A stretch of DNA of 11,940 bases from Bacteroidales bacterium (GTDB lineage: Bacteria > Bacteroidota > Bacteroidia > Bacteroidales > GCA-2711565). Shown in pieces: positions 4,953 through 11,940 of this stretch. The notes below the pieces were generated by a model. The model was not told the DNA's origin. It did no database searches and was given only the letters and a program-made list of their open reading frames with translations. The position numbers and the translations under genes are program-made. Location: positions 1-11,940 of the forward strand of contig JAOZUV010000003.1 of NCBI GenBank assembly GCA_029938505.1, given 5' to 3'. Numbering within the stretch: the stretch's first letter is position 1; the number at the start of each line of letters is the position of its first letter.

Positions 4953-6674
4953 ATGAGTTTACAGTTAAGCGAACAAGAAATTATCAGAAGAAATTCTTTA
5001 AAAGAATTAATTAATTTAGGGATTGACCCTTATCCGGCTGCCGAATATAAAGTTGATGTGACTACGAAAGAAATTCATGAGAATTTCCCAAAGGATGAAA
5101 CATTATACCAAGAGGTGACTTTTGCGGGTCGTATTATGAGTCGTCGTATTATGGGAGCCGCTTCATTTGTGGAGTTGCAGGATTCAACAGGAAAAATTCA
5201 GGTTTATTTTAAACGTGATGAAATTTGTGAGGGAGAAGATAAAACCAAGTACAATATTGTCTTTAAACGTTTGCTTGATATTGGTGATATTATTGGAGTG
5301 AAAGGTTTTGTTTTTATTACCAAGATGGGTGAATTGACGATTCATGCGAGTGAATATACCATCCTTAGCAAATCACTGAAACCTCTTCCTATTGTAAAGG
5401 AGAAAGACGATCAGGTTTTTGATGCTTTCACAGATGCCGAACAACGTTATCGTCAGCGTTATGTTGATTTAATTGTGAACCCAGAAGTAAGAGAAACCTT
5501 TTTAAAACGTACAGCTATTTTTAATTCGTTTCGAGAATTGTTTAATAGTAAAGGTTATTTAGAGGTTGAAACTCCAATTTTGCAACCCATCCCTGGAGGT
5601 GCTGCTGCCCGTCCGTTTGTGACCCATCACAATGCCCTAGATATTCCTCTTTATATGCGTATTGCTAATGAGTTATATTTAAAAAGATTAATCGTTGGTG
5701 GTTATGATGGAGTGTATGAGTTTTCAAAAGATTTCCGTAACGAAGGTATGGACCGTACGCATAATCCAGAGTTCACCGTGATGGAAATTTATGTGGCTTA
5801 TAAAGATTATAATTGGATGATGGATTTCACCGAGGAGATGATCGAAAAAGTAGCCTTAGATCTGCATGGAACAACCAAGCTAAAAGTGGGCGATAAGGAA
5901 ATTGATTTTAAACGTCCTTATAAGCGTATTTCGATGATTGATTCAATTAAGGAGTTCACAGGCATTGATATTAATGGGATGGATGAGATCCAATTGATAG
6001 AGGTCTGTAAAAAACTAGGTGTTGAGGTTGATGAGTCGATGGGTAAAGGAAAATTGATAGATGAAATTTTTGGTGAGAAATGCGAAACCAATTACATTCA
6101 ACCAACCTTTATTACTGATTACCCAAAAGAGATGTCTCCCTTATGTAAAAAGCATCGCGACAACCCGGAACTTACCGAGCGTTTCGAATTAATGGTAAAT
6201 GGAAAAGAATTATGCAATGCTTATTCAGAGTTAAATGATCCGATCGATCAGTTGGAGCGTTTCCAAGAGCAAATGAAACTAAGTGAAAAAGGGGATGACG
6301 AAGCCATGTTTATTGATATGGACTTTGTCCGAGCCTTAGAATATGGGATGCCTCCTACTTCAGGAATGGGCATTGGTATGGATCGCTTATGCATGTTAAT
6401 GACTAATGCCAGCTCTATTCAAGATGTTTTATTCTTTCCTCAAATGAGACCAGAAGTTAAGGCCAAAGTAACTACTGATGTTGATTTCATGGAATTGGGA
6501 ATTCCCGAAGGATGGATTCCAGCTATCCGTAAAGCAGGCATTAATACCATTGAAGATTTTAAAGCAGCCAATCCAAACAAATTAATGAATGATTTGGGTG
6601 GTTTCCGTAAGAAACTGAAATTAGATGTCCCTGGCTTGAGAAAAGAAGATTTAGAAGTCTGGATGAATGCCTGA
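4953..6674 (+). CDS. lysS: Lysyl-tRNA synthetase, class II
   Basis: It charges tRNA-Lys with lysine using ATP, in the cytoplasm. The 573-residue protein has an N-terminal OB-fold anticodon-binding domain (about 55-140, with [18 protein letters not shown]). A class II catalytic core follows: [17 protein letters not shown] around motif 1, [20 protein letters not shown] as motif 2 (residues 255-274), and [15 protein letters not shown] as motif 3 (465-479). An insertion of about 30-40 residues with [18 protein letters not shown] lies between motifs 2 and 3. After FFPQMRPE (495-501), where bacterial LysS such as the E. coli protein (about 505 residues) ends, there is an extra C-terminal part of about 70 residues with [20 protein letters not shown] and a helix-hairpin-like ending. 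This extension is, as far as I recall, usual in Bacteroidota. It is divergent from lipA with its own promoter. Confidence 0.97.
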   Translation: MSLQLSEQEIIRRNSLKELINLGIDPYPAAEYKVDVTTKEIHENFPKDETLYQEVTFAGRIMSRRIMGAASFVELQDSTGKIQVYFKRDEICEGEDKTKYNIVFKRLLDIGDIIGVKGFVFITKMGELTIHASEYTILSKSLKPLPIVKEKDDQVFDAFTDAEQRYRQRYVDLIVNPEVRETFLKRTAIFNSFRELFNSKGYLEVETPILQPIPGGAAARPFVTHHNALDIPLYMRIANELYLKRLIVGGYDGVYEFSKDFRNEGMDRTHNPEFTVMEIYVAYKDYNWMMDFTEEMIEKVALDLHGTTKLKVGDKEIDFKRPYKRISMIDSIKEFTGIDINGMDEIQLIEVCKKLGVEVDESMGKGKLIDEIFGEKCETNYIQPTFITDYPKEMSPLCKKHRDNPELTERFELMVNGKELCNAYSELNDPIDQLERFQEQMKLSEKGDDEAMFIDMDFVRALEYGMPPTSGMGIGMDRLCMLMTNASSIQDVLFFPQMRPEVKAKVTTDVDFMELGIPEGWIPAIRKAGINTIEDFKAANPNKLMNDLGGFRKKLKLDVPGLRKEDLEVWMNA

Positions 6675-6702
6675 TAAATTTTTGCAGGGCTTTCTTTTTT
6701 TT
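6669..6702 (+). terminator. Possible weak terminator of lysS
   Basis: GCCTG (6669-6673, overlapping the stop codon) can pair with CAGGGC (6685-6690) with one bulged G, followed by a T-rich run (6691-6702). The stem is short, so the call is tentative. The rest of 6703-6870 shows no gene or clear structure. Confidence 0.35.
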
Positions 6703-6877
6703 GATTGAATTTGGCACTCTTTTTGTTACCAAAACCCTATTCTATCTAAAGTTGAACGGAATGTTTTAGCATGCCGCATTGCTTTTTTAGTAATCGTAGG
6801 GTATTACATTTTTCAATACTCTATTATTTAGAATAGCTTTAAAAAAGGATAATTAAATGAATTTCAGAAACATAAAT

Positions 6878-6907
6878 TTTGCATTTTTTTAAGAATTTAT
6901 ATATTTG
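6878..6907 (+). promoter_or_regulatory. Strong candidate promoter of the TPR gene
   Basis: TTTG (6878-6881), an 18-bp A+T-rich spacer and TATATTTG (6900-6907) are close to the full Bacteroidota consensus. The leader would be about 30 nt long. It is the best promoter match in the window and suggests high expression. Confidence 0.65.
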
Positions 6908-6946
6908 CAAACCAAAACCTAATATTCACCTAAACGAATGCGTATT

Positions 6947-7891
6947 ATGAATAAATTAAGATTGATTTTGAGTGTGGCGTTTTTGAGCGTTACTATGGTT
7001 CTTTTTTCTCAAACCATTAACGAAGCAGGGGAAGCATTTAATAGCGGAGGAGCACACTTTAAAGCGAAAAATTACCCTTCAGCTATTGAAGAGTATGCTA
7101 AATGTATTGAAATTTGTAAAAGTCTAGGCGGTGAGGGTGATGAGCTTTTATCAAAAGCTGAGTCATCATTAGTTCTTTCCTATGTAAACAAGGGAAAAGA
7201 TCAATATAGAGCCAAGAAATTTGATGCTGCTGTTACTTCTTTTCAAGCTGCATTTGATAAATCTACAGAAGATAAATATAAAAAAGCTGCACAACAATAT
7301 CTTGCAAGAGTTTATAATTCAAAAGCAACTGCTTTTTATAGTGCTAAAAAATATACTGATGCCCTTGCTACCTATAACAAATCCTTAGAATATGATGCGA
7401 AATATGTAAAAGCAGCATATGGAAAAGCATTGGTTTATCGCAAACAAAAAAATGTTGATGCTTTTAAGTTAGCTGTTGACCAAGTAATTGGAATGGCACC
7501 TGCTACCAACAAAACGGTTGCTAAAACTGTATCGACAGCATCAAAATTCTTTATTGCTGAAGGAGGAAAAGCTCTACAAGCAAGTAAATTTCAAAAAGCT
7601 GTTGATATGCTAAATACTGGTTTTACTTATAAGGCAGGGAATGCTCAGGCATATTATTTTGAAGCTATTGCTTATAATGGATTAAAGCAGTGGAATAAGG
7701 CAGTTGAAGCTGGAAACAAATCTGTAGCATTGGAGAAAAAAAGCAAATCAAATGCTTATTTCGAAGTTGCTAAAGCTTACGAAGGCTCAGGTGATAAAGC
7801 AAAAGCTTGCGTAACATACAAAAAAGTAACTGATGGTCCAAACCTTGCATCGGCAAAATATAAAATCGAAACTGAATTGAAATGTAAGTAA
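6947..7891 (+). CDS. Exported tetratricopeptide-repeat protein
   Basis: The product (314 residues from this start) begins with a type I signal peptide: MNKLRLI, a hydrophobic core LSVAFLSVTMVLF and a likely cleavage at FS-QT, so it acts in the periplasm or at the envelope. The rest is almost entirely helical TPR units: AGEAFNSGGAHFKAKNYPSA, NKGKDQYRAKKFDAAVTSFQ, NSKATAFYSAKKYTDALATY, AAYGKALVYRKQKN, GGKALQASKFQKAVDMLNTG, AYYFEAIAYNGLKQWNKAVE and AYFEVAKAYEGSGDKAKACV, about six or seven in all, ending KIETELKCK. TPR proteins act as binding scaffolds; the partner cannot be told from sequence. An ATG nine bases upstream (6938) adds MRI; the second is preferred because it gives a standard signal peptide. 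It is a single-gene unit between a good promoter and a strong terminator. The high Lys/Ala content is normal for the fold. Confidence 0.85.
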   Translation: MNKLRLILSVAFLSVTMVLFSQTINEAGEAFNSGGAHFKAKNYPSAIEEYAKCIEICKSLGGEGDELLSKAESSLVLSYVNKGKDQYRAKKFDAAVTSFQAAFDKSTEDKYKKAAQQYLARVYNSKATAFYSAKKYTDALATYNKSLEYDAKYVKAAYGKALVYRKQKNVDAFKLAVDQVIGMAPATNKTVAKTVSTASKFFIAEGGKALQASKFQKAVDMLNTGFTYKAGNAQAYYFEAIAYNGLKQWNKAVEAGNKSVALEKKSKSNAYFEVAKAYEGSGDKAKACVTYKKVTDGPNLASAKYKIETELKCK

Positions 7892-7910
7892 TTTAAATAA
7901 AACTAAAAGA

Positions 7911-7938
7911 AAAGGGAAGCAATAGCTTCCCTTTTTTT
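7911..7938 (+). terminator. Rho-independent terminator of the TPR gene
   Basis: AAAGGGAAGC (7911-7920), loop AATA, GCTTCCCTTT (7925-7934): a perfect 10-bp stem running into a T-tract (7932-7938), 19 bp after the stop codon. Confidence 0.9.
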
Positions 7939-7950
7939 ATGAATATTTAT

Positions 7951-7958
7951 TACATTTG
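7951..7958 (+). promoter_or_regulatory. Candidate -7 box before the 28-residue ORF
   Basis: TACATTTG matches TAnnTTTG, 25 bp before the ATG at 7984. The matching TTG upstream is absent because that region is the preceding terminator, so the promoter is incomplete. Confidence 0.35.
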
Positions 7959-7983
7959 TTTTGAAGAAATAATTGCACAAATA

Positions 7984-8070
7984 ATGGAAAAATTGAATAC
8001 AAATGAAAAGTTTTTAATATGGCTTCTCACTATCGCTCTCACTATTTTTCTATATTTTGTTGTTATTTAG
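7984..8070 (+). CDS. Possible 28-residue single-membrane-segment peptide
   Basis: An ATG opens a 28-codon frame ending TAG. Residues 1-9 (MEKLNTNEK) are polar and charged; residues 10-28 (FLIWLLTIALTIFLYFVVI) are 19 consecutive uncharged, mostly hydrophobic residues, long enough to cross the membrane once. It lies in the gap between the TPR terminator and the hybrid kinase, with a TAnnTTTG box at a suitable distance upstream. A sharp polar-to-hydrophobic split of this kind is unusual for a chance frame, but A+T-rich DNA favours Phe, Ile and Leu codons. No family is recognised. No terminator hairpin follows. Confidence 0.4.
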   Translation: MEKLNTNEKFLIWLLTIALTIFLYFVVI

Positions 8071-8139
8071 GCTTTTTTTACCCCTAATTAATTGTTAATT
8101 ACTTCATTTCTTCTCAATTACTCAAGCAATTTTATTTTA

Positions 8140-8147
8140 TATATTTG
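8140..8147 (+). promoter_or_regulatory. Candidate -7 box for the hybrid kinase gene
   Basis: TATATTTG matches TAnnTTTG 49 bp before the ATG at 8197. No TTG is found 17-23 bp upstream, so support is partial. Confidence 0.4.
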
Positions 8148-8196
8148 ATATAAAATTACTCACACTTTTTTATAAACCGGGTATTATTATGTGATA

Positions 8197-9732
8197 ATGG
8201 CTAATTCTAAAAACGACAGCTTGAATTCACTTAAAGCAATAGAGCTAATTGATTTGCTTATGTTTTCCCATGATTGGTATTGGGAAGCTGATGAAAATTG
8301 GATTATTCAAAATACAAAAGGTCGATTTTTAAAATCTTTAGGTTATTCAGAAGATGAGTTAATTGGGCGTTCTGTTTTTGAATTATTTTCTTCAGATGTT
8401 AAGGACTCTCTTCGCTTAAAATTTATTGAAGCTTCGAAAAACAATGAAACAATATTGTTGAAATCATTGAGTCGGCTTGCAAAAAATAAATCACTTTTAT
8501 ATACAGATCTTACACTTATTATTTTAAAAAACGATAAAGCGGAATCTGTTTTTAGAGCTTTCGAAAAGGATATAAGTTATTTGATTACTGAAAGAAATGA
8601 GGCTATTAAAGCCACTCAAGAGAAATCCTTATTTCTCGCAAAGATGAGTCATGAAATTCGTACACCGATGAATGGGATTATCGGCACAACAGAACTTTTA
8701 AAAGATTCGGAATTGAATGCTGAACAAAAAGACTTATTGAATATTGTTGATGTTTCGGCAAATAATTTACTATCGATTATCAATGATATCTTAGATGTCT
8801 CGAAGTTAGATGCTGGGAAAATTGAATTAGAAGCAAAGCCATTTAATTGTAGTGTGATTATTCAGGAAGTAATTACCATGTTAGGAGTAAGAGTGGTAAA
8901 AGAAAATGTTGAGTTATTGGCAGAAGTTGATTCAGAACTCCCAGAAGAACTATTTGGTGATGAACTTCGATTGAAGCAAATTATTATTAACCTTGTAAAT
9001 AATGCTATAAAGTTCACTAAAAAAGGTTGTGTGAGTATTGTGGTAAAAATATTAAATGAGGATTCAGATACTATAAAGCTAAGAATTGAAGTTATTGATA
9101 CAGGCATTGGAATTTCGGAAGAAGGAATTAAAAAATTATTCAAAGAATTTTCTCAGACAGAAGAATCAATGTATCGAAAATTCGGAGGGACTGGTCTAGG
9201 TTTAGTGATTTCAAAAAAACTCACTGAATTAATGGGAGGAAAAATTGGTGTTAAAAGCGAATTGAATAAGGGTTCTGTTTTCTGGATTGAACTTGAATTT
9301 TTAAAATGCAGAAAGAAAGAGAATAATATTAATAAAAATTTTATAAGTGATATGGATACTACAAGTCGAAAATTACGGGTTTTGGTTGCTGAAGATAATC
9401 TAATTAATCAAAAAGTGGCCATGATAAATTTGCGGCAATTAGGTCATGATGTTGAAATAGCAGTTAATGGACAAATGGCTGTGGATATGTATAAAAATGG
9501 AGAGTACGATATTGTTTTAATGGATATTCAGATGCCAATTTTGGATGGGCTAGAAGCCACTCTAGCCATTCGAAAATATGAAGAGGAGAATGATTTACCA
9601 CAAATTCGAATTGTTGCTATAACAGCCAATGCGATGAAAGAAGATAAGGATAACTGTTTGGAAGCAGGGATGGATGATTATATTTCTAAACCTTTTCGTT
9701 CCGAAGATTTAATTCGAATTCTTTCATTTTAA
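8197..9732 (+). CDS. Soluble hybrid histidine kinase (PAS-HisKA-HATPase-receiver)
   Basis: The protein (511 residues from this ATG) has no signal peptide or membrane segment, so it should sense in the cytoplasm. Domains: PAS (about 20-130, with WYWEADENWIIQNTKGRFLK, SLGYSEDELIGR and SVFELF). HisKA: LAKMSHEIRTPMNGIIG with phospho-accepting His152 and LDVSKLDAGKIELE. ATPase: N box IIINLVNNAIKF, G1 DTGIGIS, F box LFKEFSQTE, G2 FGGTGLGLVISKKLTELMGG. After a linker comes a receiver domain, with acidic Glu399/Asp400 in VAEDN, phospho-accepting Asp443 in VLMDIQMP, Thr476 in AITAN and Lys498 in SKPF. All catalytic residues are present. It ends directly after the receiver, with no output or Hpt domain, and no response regulator lies beside it, so its partner is elsewhere. 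A GTG at 8191 would add two residues; ATG is preferred. Ligand and target cannot be told from sequence. Confidence 0.93.
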   Translation: MANSKNDSLNSLKAIELIDLLMFSHDWYWEADENWIIQNTKGRFLKSLGYSEDELIGRSVFELFSSDVKDSLRLKFIEASKNNETILLKSLSRLAKNKSLLYTDLTLIILKNDKAESVFRAFEKDISYLITERNEAIKATQEKSLFLAKMSHEIRTPMNGIIGTTELLKDSELNAEQKDLLNIVDVSANNLLSIINDILDVSKLDAGKIELEAKPFNCSVIIQEVITMLGVRVVKENVELLAEVDSELPEELFGDELRLKQIIINLVNNAIKFTKKGCVSIVVKILNEDSDTIKLRIEVIDTGIGISEEGIKKLFKEFSQTEESMYRKFGGTGLGLVISKKLTELMGGKIGVKSELNKGSVFWIELEFLKCRKKENNINKNFISDMDTTSRKLRVLVAEDNLINQKVAMINLRQLGHDVEIAVNGQMAVDMYKNGEYDIVLMDIQMPILDGLEATLAIRKYEEENDLPQIRIVAITANAMKEDKDNCLEAGMDDYISKPFRSEDLIRILSF

Positions 9733-9750
9733 TTTGTATTTAGTTTTAAA

Positions 9751-9772
9751 ATTCAAAACAAGAAATTTGAAT
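9751..9772. promoter_or_regulatory. Palindrome over the -33 region of tatA
   Basis: ATTCAAA (9751-9757) and TTTGAAT (9766-9772) are perfect 7-bp arms around 8 bases. The right arm contains the TTTG that would be the -33 box of tatA, so it could be an operator. It could also be a weak hairpin after the kinase gene, but no T-run follows, and chance is plausible in A+T-rich DNA. Confidence 0.25.
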
Positions 9773-9798
9773 ACCCTTGTTATTAATTTATATCTTTG
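9766..9798 (+). promoter_or_regulatory. Candidate promoter for tatA
   Basis: TTTG (9766-9769), a 21-bp spacer and TATCTTTG (9791-9798) fit the Bacteroidota promoter. The leader before the ATG at 9823 is about 18 nt. Confidence 0.55.
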
Positions 9799-9822
9799 TA
9801 GAGAAATTATAAAATAAATCTT

Positions 9823-10005
9823 ATGAACTTATCAATTCTACTTGGAATGGTTGGCCCTTGGCAAATAGTCATCATTGCTGTGTTAATCTTATTGCTTTTT
9901 GGCGGTAAAAAAATCCCTGAACTTATGAAAGGTGTTGGAAGAGGGATCAAAGAATTCAAAGAAGGAATTAATCCTGACGAAGACGAAGAGAAAAAAAAGG
10001 ATTAA
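9823..10005 (+). CDS. tatA: Sec-independent protein translocase TatA/TatE
   Basis: TatA oligomerises in the inner membrane and, with TatC, carries folded proteins that bear twin-arginine signal peptides. The 60-residue protein has the standard layout: a short N-terminus, a transmembrane helix (about 12-27, PWQIVIIAVLILLLFG), the hinge FGGKKIPEL (residues 26-34), an amphipathic helix (MKGVGRGIKEFKEGI, 35-49) and a short highly charged tail (PDEDEEKKKD). The N-terminal MNLSILLGMVG is slightly longer than in many homologues, but no later start fits. No tatC is in the window. It is a single-gene unit with its own promoter and terminator. Confidence 0.93.
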   Translation: MNLSILLGMVGPWQIVIIAVLILLLFGGKKIPELMKGVGRGIKEFKEGINPDEDEEKKKD

Positions 10006-10033
10006 TTTAACATCCATTTTTAAAAATATTTGC

Positions 10034-10069
10034 GGCTTGATTCGATATGTATCGGAATCAGGCCTTTTT
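10034..10069 (+). terminator. Rho-independent terminator of tatA
   Basis: GGCTTGATTCGAT (10034-10046), loop ATGT, ATCGGAATCAGGCC (10051-10064): a 13-bp stem with one G-T pair and one bulged G, followed by TTTTT. It lies 28 bp after the stop codon. Confidence 0.88.
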
Positions 10070-10129
10070 ATTTTATGTACTCCCAAATGTTAAAAGAAGT
10101 TAAAAAAACTGCATTGCTTAACTCATAGG

Positions 10130-10158
10130 TTTGAGGGATTGAAAAAATCATATTTTTG
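10130..10158 (+). promoter_or_regulatory. Candidate promoter of the LysM transglycosylase gene
   Basis: TTTG (10130-10133), a 17-bp spacer and TATTTTTG (10151-10158) fit the Bacteroidota promoter. The leader before the ATG at 10195 is about 30 nt. Confidence 0.55.
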
Positions 10159-10194
10159 TAAGGTTTTAAATGTTGTTGGTAAAATTGTTGAATT

Positions 10195-11850
10195 ATGTTA
10201 TCTAAAAAATCACTCACTATATTTTTATTTGTATTCTTGGGAATTATATGTGACCAAAGTCAAGCTCAAGAAGTTATCAATGAATCTGATTCTTTAAAAA
10301 TTGAAGAGGGACTTATTGAAGATTCTCCTATTGTAAGTATGCTTGATAGCTTATTATCAATAAAATATTTTAGACCCAGTTTCTTACTTGAAGATTCTAG
10401 TTTTTTGAATGTATATAAATTTAAAGAAGGCTTTGTGCCCGAATATTCTGATTCAATTTATGAAGCACGTATTGGGATTTTAAATGCCGAAACTCCCATC
10501 GAATTGACTTATAATAAAACGGTTAAAAATTACATTCTTTTATACGGAAAACGTAAACGTGAACTAACCATGAAAATGTTGGGTCTTTCAAAAATTTACT
10601 TCCCTCTTTTTGAAGAGCAACTGGATAGATTTAATGTTCCTTTAGAATTAAAATATTTAGCCATCGTTGAGTCGGCTTTAAATCCACGGGCTGGTTCGCG
10701 CGTTGGTGCTAAAGGTCTTTGGCAATTTATGTACGGAACAGGTAAGGTTTACGACTTAAAAGTTACATCTTATATTGATGATCGTTTCGACCCCATAAAA
10801 TCGACAGTAGCTGCATGTCAACACTTATCCGATTTATACGATATTTATGATGATTGGTCCTTGGCTTTGGCTGCTTATAATTCGGGAGCTGGTAATGTAA
10901 ATCGAGCTATTCGAAGAGCTGGTGGAGTAAAAAATTATTGGGCAATTTGGCCATTTTTACCTCGCGAAACTCGGGGTTATGTCCCTGCCTTTATAGCCGT
11001 AACTTATATTATGAATTTTGCGGCTGAACATAATCTTTTTCCGCGTGATCCGGGCATCCTTTATATGGGAATTGATACCGTCACTGTTCGCGACGTTTTA
11101 TCATTTGATCAGATTTCAGAGATGTTAGAAGTCCCAATGACAGATGTTGAATTCTTGAATCCACAATATAAATTGGGAGTTATACCGGCAACTCGAGGTA
11201 AAAAATTCAAATTACATTTACCGAAAGAATTTGTAGCTACCTATTTAAACAACGAAGATTCTCTATATAATTTTAAAAGTAAAAAAGGCATTCAAAGAGA
11301 TAAGCTATTAGCACAAATTAATAAAGTTAAAGATCGTGGCATTCATATTGTTCGAAGTGGCGAAAATTTGGGATTAATTGCAAAACGATATCGTTGTTAT
11401 GTGAGCCAATTGAAACGTTGGAATAATTTGAAAAGCAGTATGATTAGACCTGGACAAAAACTGATTGTTTATGGTAATGCTGTTGCATCTTCTTCCAAAA
11501 CACCTACTCAGCGTTCTACAGATAAATCCTATCATATTGTTCGCAATGGTGAAAATTTGGGATTAATTGCAAAACGTTATAAGTGTAGTATTACTGATCT
11601 TAAAGAATGGAATAATTTAAGAAAGAACACTATTTTCCCCAATCAAAAATTGGCTGTTTTTAAACCCAAAACTATCGTTGATAAGAATGCAAAATATGTA
11701 TATCATACAATTAAAAAGGGAGATACCTTGTGGGATATTGCTCGTTCATATGATGGTGTAACGGTAGATCAAATTAAACGTTTAAATAGTATTCGTAATT
11801 CAAAACGATTGGAGCCGGGTAAGAAATTAAAAATTTCAGTAATAGGGTAA
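10195..11850 (+). CDS. mltD: MltD-like lytic transglycosylase with three LysM domains
   Basis: It cleaves the glycan strands of peptidoglycan in the periplasm, giving 1,6-anhydromuramyl ends. The 551-residue protein starts with a signal peptide (MLSKKSLTIFLFVFLGIICD, likely cut after SQA at 22-24). An N-terminal helical segment (about 45-140) is followed by the GH23/SLT catalytic domain (about 141-285). In it, Glu159 of LAIVESALNPRA is the catalytic acid, GAKGLWQFM (171-179) and LALAAYNSGAGNVNRAI (223-239) form the substrate groove, and LPRETRGYVPAFIA (255-268) completes the signature. A linker and a possible degenerate LysM-like segment (about 292-343) precede three LysM domains (about 383-426, 446-489, 502-547), which bind GlcNAc-rich glycan. 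It is predicted to be secreted, not lipid-anchored: Cys19 is not in a convincing lipobox, unlike E. coli MltD. It is a single-gene unit with its own promoter. Confidence 0.93.
   Translation: MLSKKSLTIFLFVFLGIICDQSQAQEVINESDSLKIEEGLIEDSPIVSMLDSLLSIKYFRPSFLLEDSSFLNVYKFKEGFVPEYSDSIYEARIGILNAETPIELTYNKTVKNYILLYGKRKRELTMKMLGLSKIYFPLFEEQLDRFNVPLELKYLAIVESALNPRAGSRVGAKGLWQFMYGTGKVYDLKVTSYIDDRFDPIKSTVAACQHLSDLYDIYDDWSLALAAYNSGAGNVNRAIRRAGGVKNYWAIWPFLPRETRGYVPAFIAVTYIMNFAAEHNLFPRDPGILYMGIDTVTVRDVLSFDQISEMLEVPMTDVEFLNPQYKLGVIPATRGKKFKLHLPKEFVATYLNNEDSLYNFKSKKGIQRDKLLAQINKVKDRGIHIVRSGENLGLIAKRYRCYVSQLKRWNNLKSSMIRPGQKLIVYGNAVASSSKTPTQRSTDKSYHIVRNGENLGLIAKRYKCSITDLKEWNNLRKNTIFPNQKLAVFKPKTIVDKNAKYVYHTIKKGDTLWDIARSYDGVTVDQIKRLNSIRNSKRLEPGKKLKISVIG
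11362..11576 (+). repeat. Duplicated LysM coding DNA
   Basis: A 26-bp stretch at 11362-11387 recurs identically at 11551-11576 (encoding ENLGLIAKR in both), 189 bp (63 codons) apart and inside the first and second LysM domains. The flanks also match at protein level (HIVR, WNNL), while the third LysM (GDTLWDIARSY) differs. This points to a recent internal duplication of one domain plus linker. Confidence 0.7.
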
Positions 11851-11920
11851 TTACAAAAATATTTGGATTGATTTTTGCTTAATATTTGAAAGCATTTTTA
11901 ATACACAAAATATATATTAA

Positions 11921-11940
11921 ATGAAAAAATCAAAATCGAG
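11921..11940 (+). CDS. Possible start of the next gene (cut by window end)
   Basis: An ATG followed by AAAAAATCAAAATCG reads MKKSKS and leaves the window, 70 bp after the transglycosylase stop. The basic start would suit a signal peptide or lipoprotein, but six codons cannot identify it. No good promoter was seen in the gap. Confidence 0.3.

Noticed and set aside
6703..6899. Possible small RNA or gene between lysS and the TPR gene
   Set aside because: Only scattered short complementarity; no stable hairpin with a T-run and no ORF of note.
8862..9143. 93-codon minus-strand frame opposite the kinase
   Set aside because: Antisense to the HATPase domain; the Ser/Thr/Ile-rich composition is the usual shadow of such coding DNA.
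9889..10086. 65-codon minus-strand frame over tatA
   Set aside because: Antisense to tatA and running through its terminator hairpin; the composition is that of a reversed Lys/Glu-rich tail.
10075..10128. 17-codon frame after the tatA terminator
   Set aside because: Very short, no promoter between the terminator and its ATG, and no protein-like pattern.

Overview
The window looks like an ordinary chromosomal stretch of a Bacteroidota bacterium. Three things support this. The DNA is AT-rich. Promoters of the phylum type (TTG or TTTG, 17-23 bp, then TAnnTTTG) precede most transcription units, and there are almost no Shine-Dalgarno sites. The gene set includes a PorZ-like component of the type IX secretion system (T9SS), which is restricted to this phylum, and a lysyl-tRNA synthetase with a C-terminal extension. 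I cannot fix the order or family from sequence alone.

Layout. Positions 1-1997 (+): the C-terminal part of a PorZ-like beta-propeller protein with a T9SS C-terminal domain, then recO. Positions 1998-2303: a repeat-rich gap with a nested set of perfect G+C-rich palindromes. Positions 2304-2971 (-): a small unrecognised lipoprotein, preceded by a possible 46-residue ORF; this block is flanked by a 16-bp direct repeat. Positions 3156-4831 (-): lipA then lipB, the two enzymes of endogenous lipoate synthesis, separated by two short palindromic repeats. Positions 4953-6674 (+): lysS, divergent from lipA. Positions 6947-7891 (+): an exported TPR protein with a very good promoter and a strong terminator. 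Positions 7984-8070 (+): a possible 28-residue single-membrane-segment peptide. Positions 8197-9732 (+): a soluble PAS/histidine kinase/receiver hybrid kinase. Positions 9823-10005 (+): tatA. Positions 10195-11850 (+): a MltD-like lytic transglycosylase with three LysM domains. A further gene may begin at 11921 and leave the window.

How the genes relate. Several products act at the envelope: PorZ in the T9SS attachment complex, TatA in folded-protein export, the LysM transglycosylase in peptidoglycan turnover, and the TPR protein and lipoprotein outside the inner membrane. LipA and LipB work in sequence: LipB loads octanoyl groups from acyl carrier protein onto lipoyl domains and LipA inserts the sulfurs. 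RecO and LysS are housekeeping. Apart from lipA-lipB and the probable porZ-recO unit, I see no shared pathway that would make the window one system.

I do not find a clear new multi-gene system. The most unusual content is non-coding or very small: several short palindromic dispersed-repeat-like elements in or beside operons (one in two copies in opposite orientation), direct repeats around the lipoprotein block, and two or three very small candidate genes.
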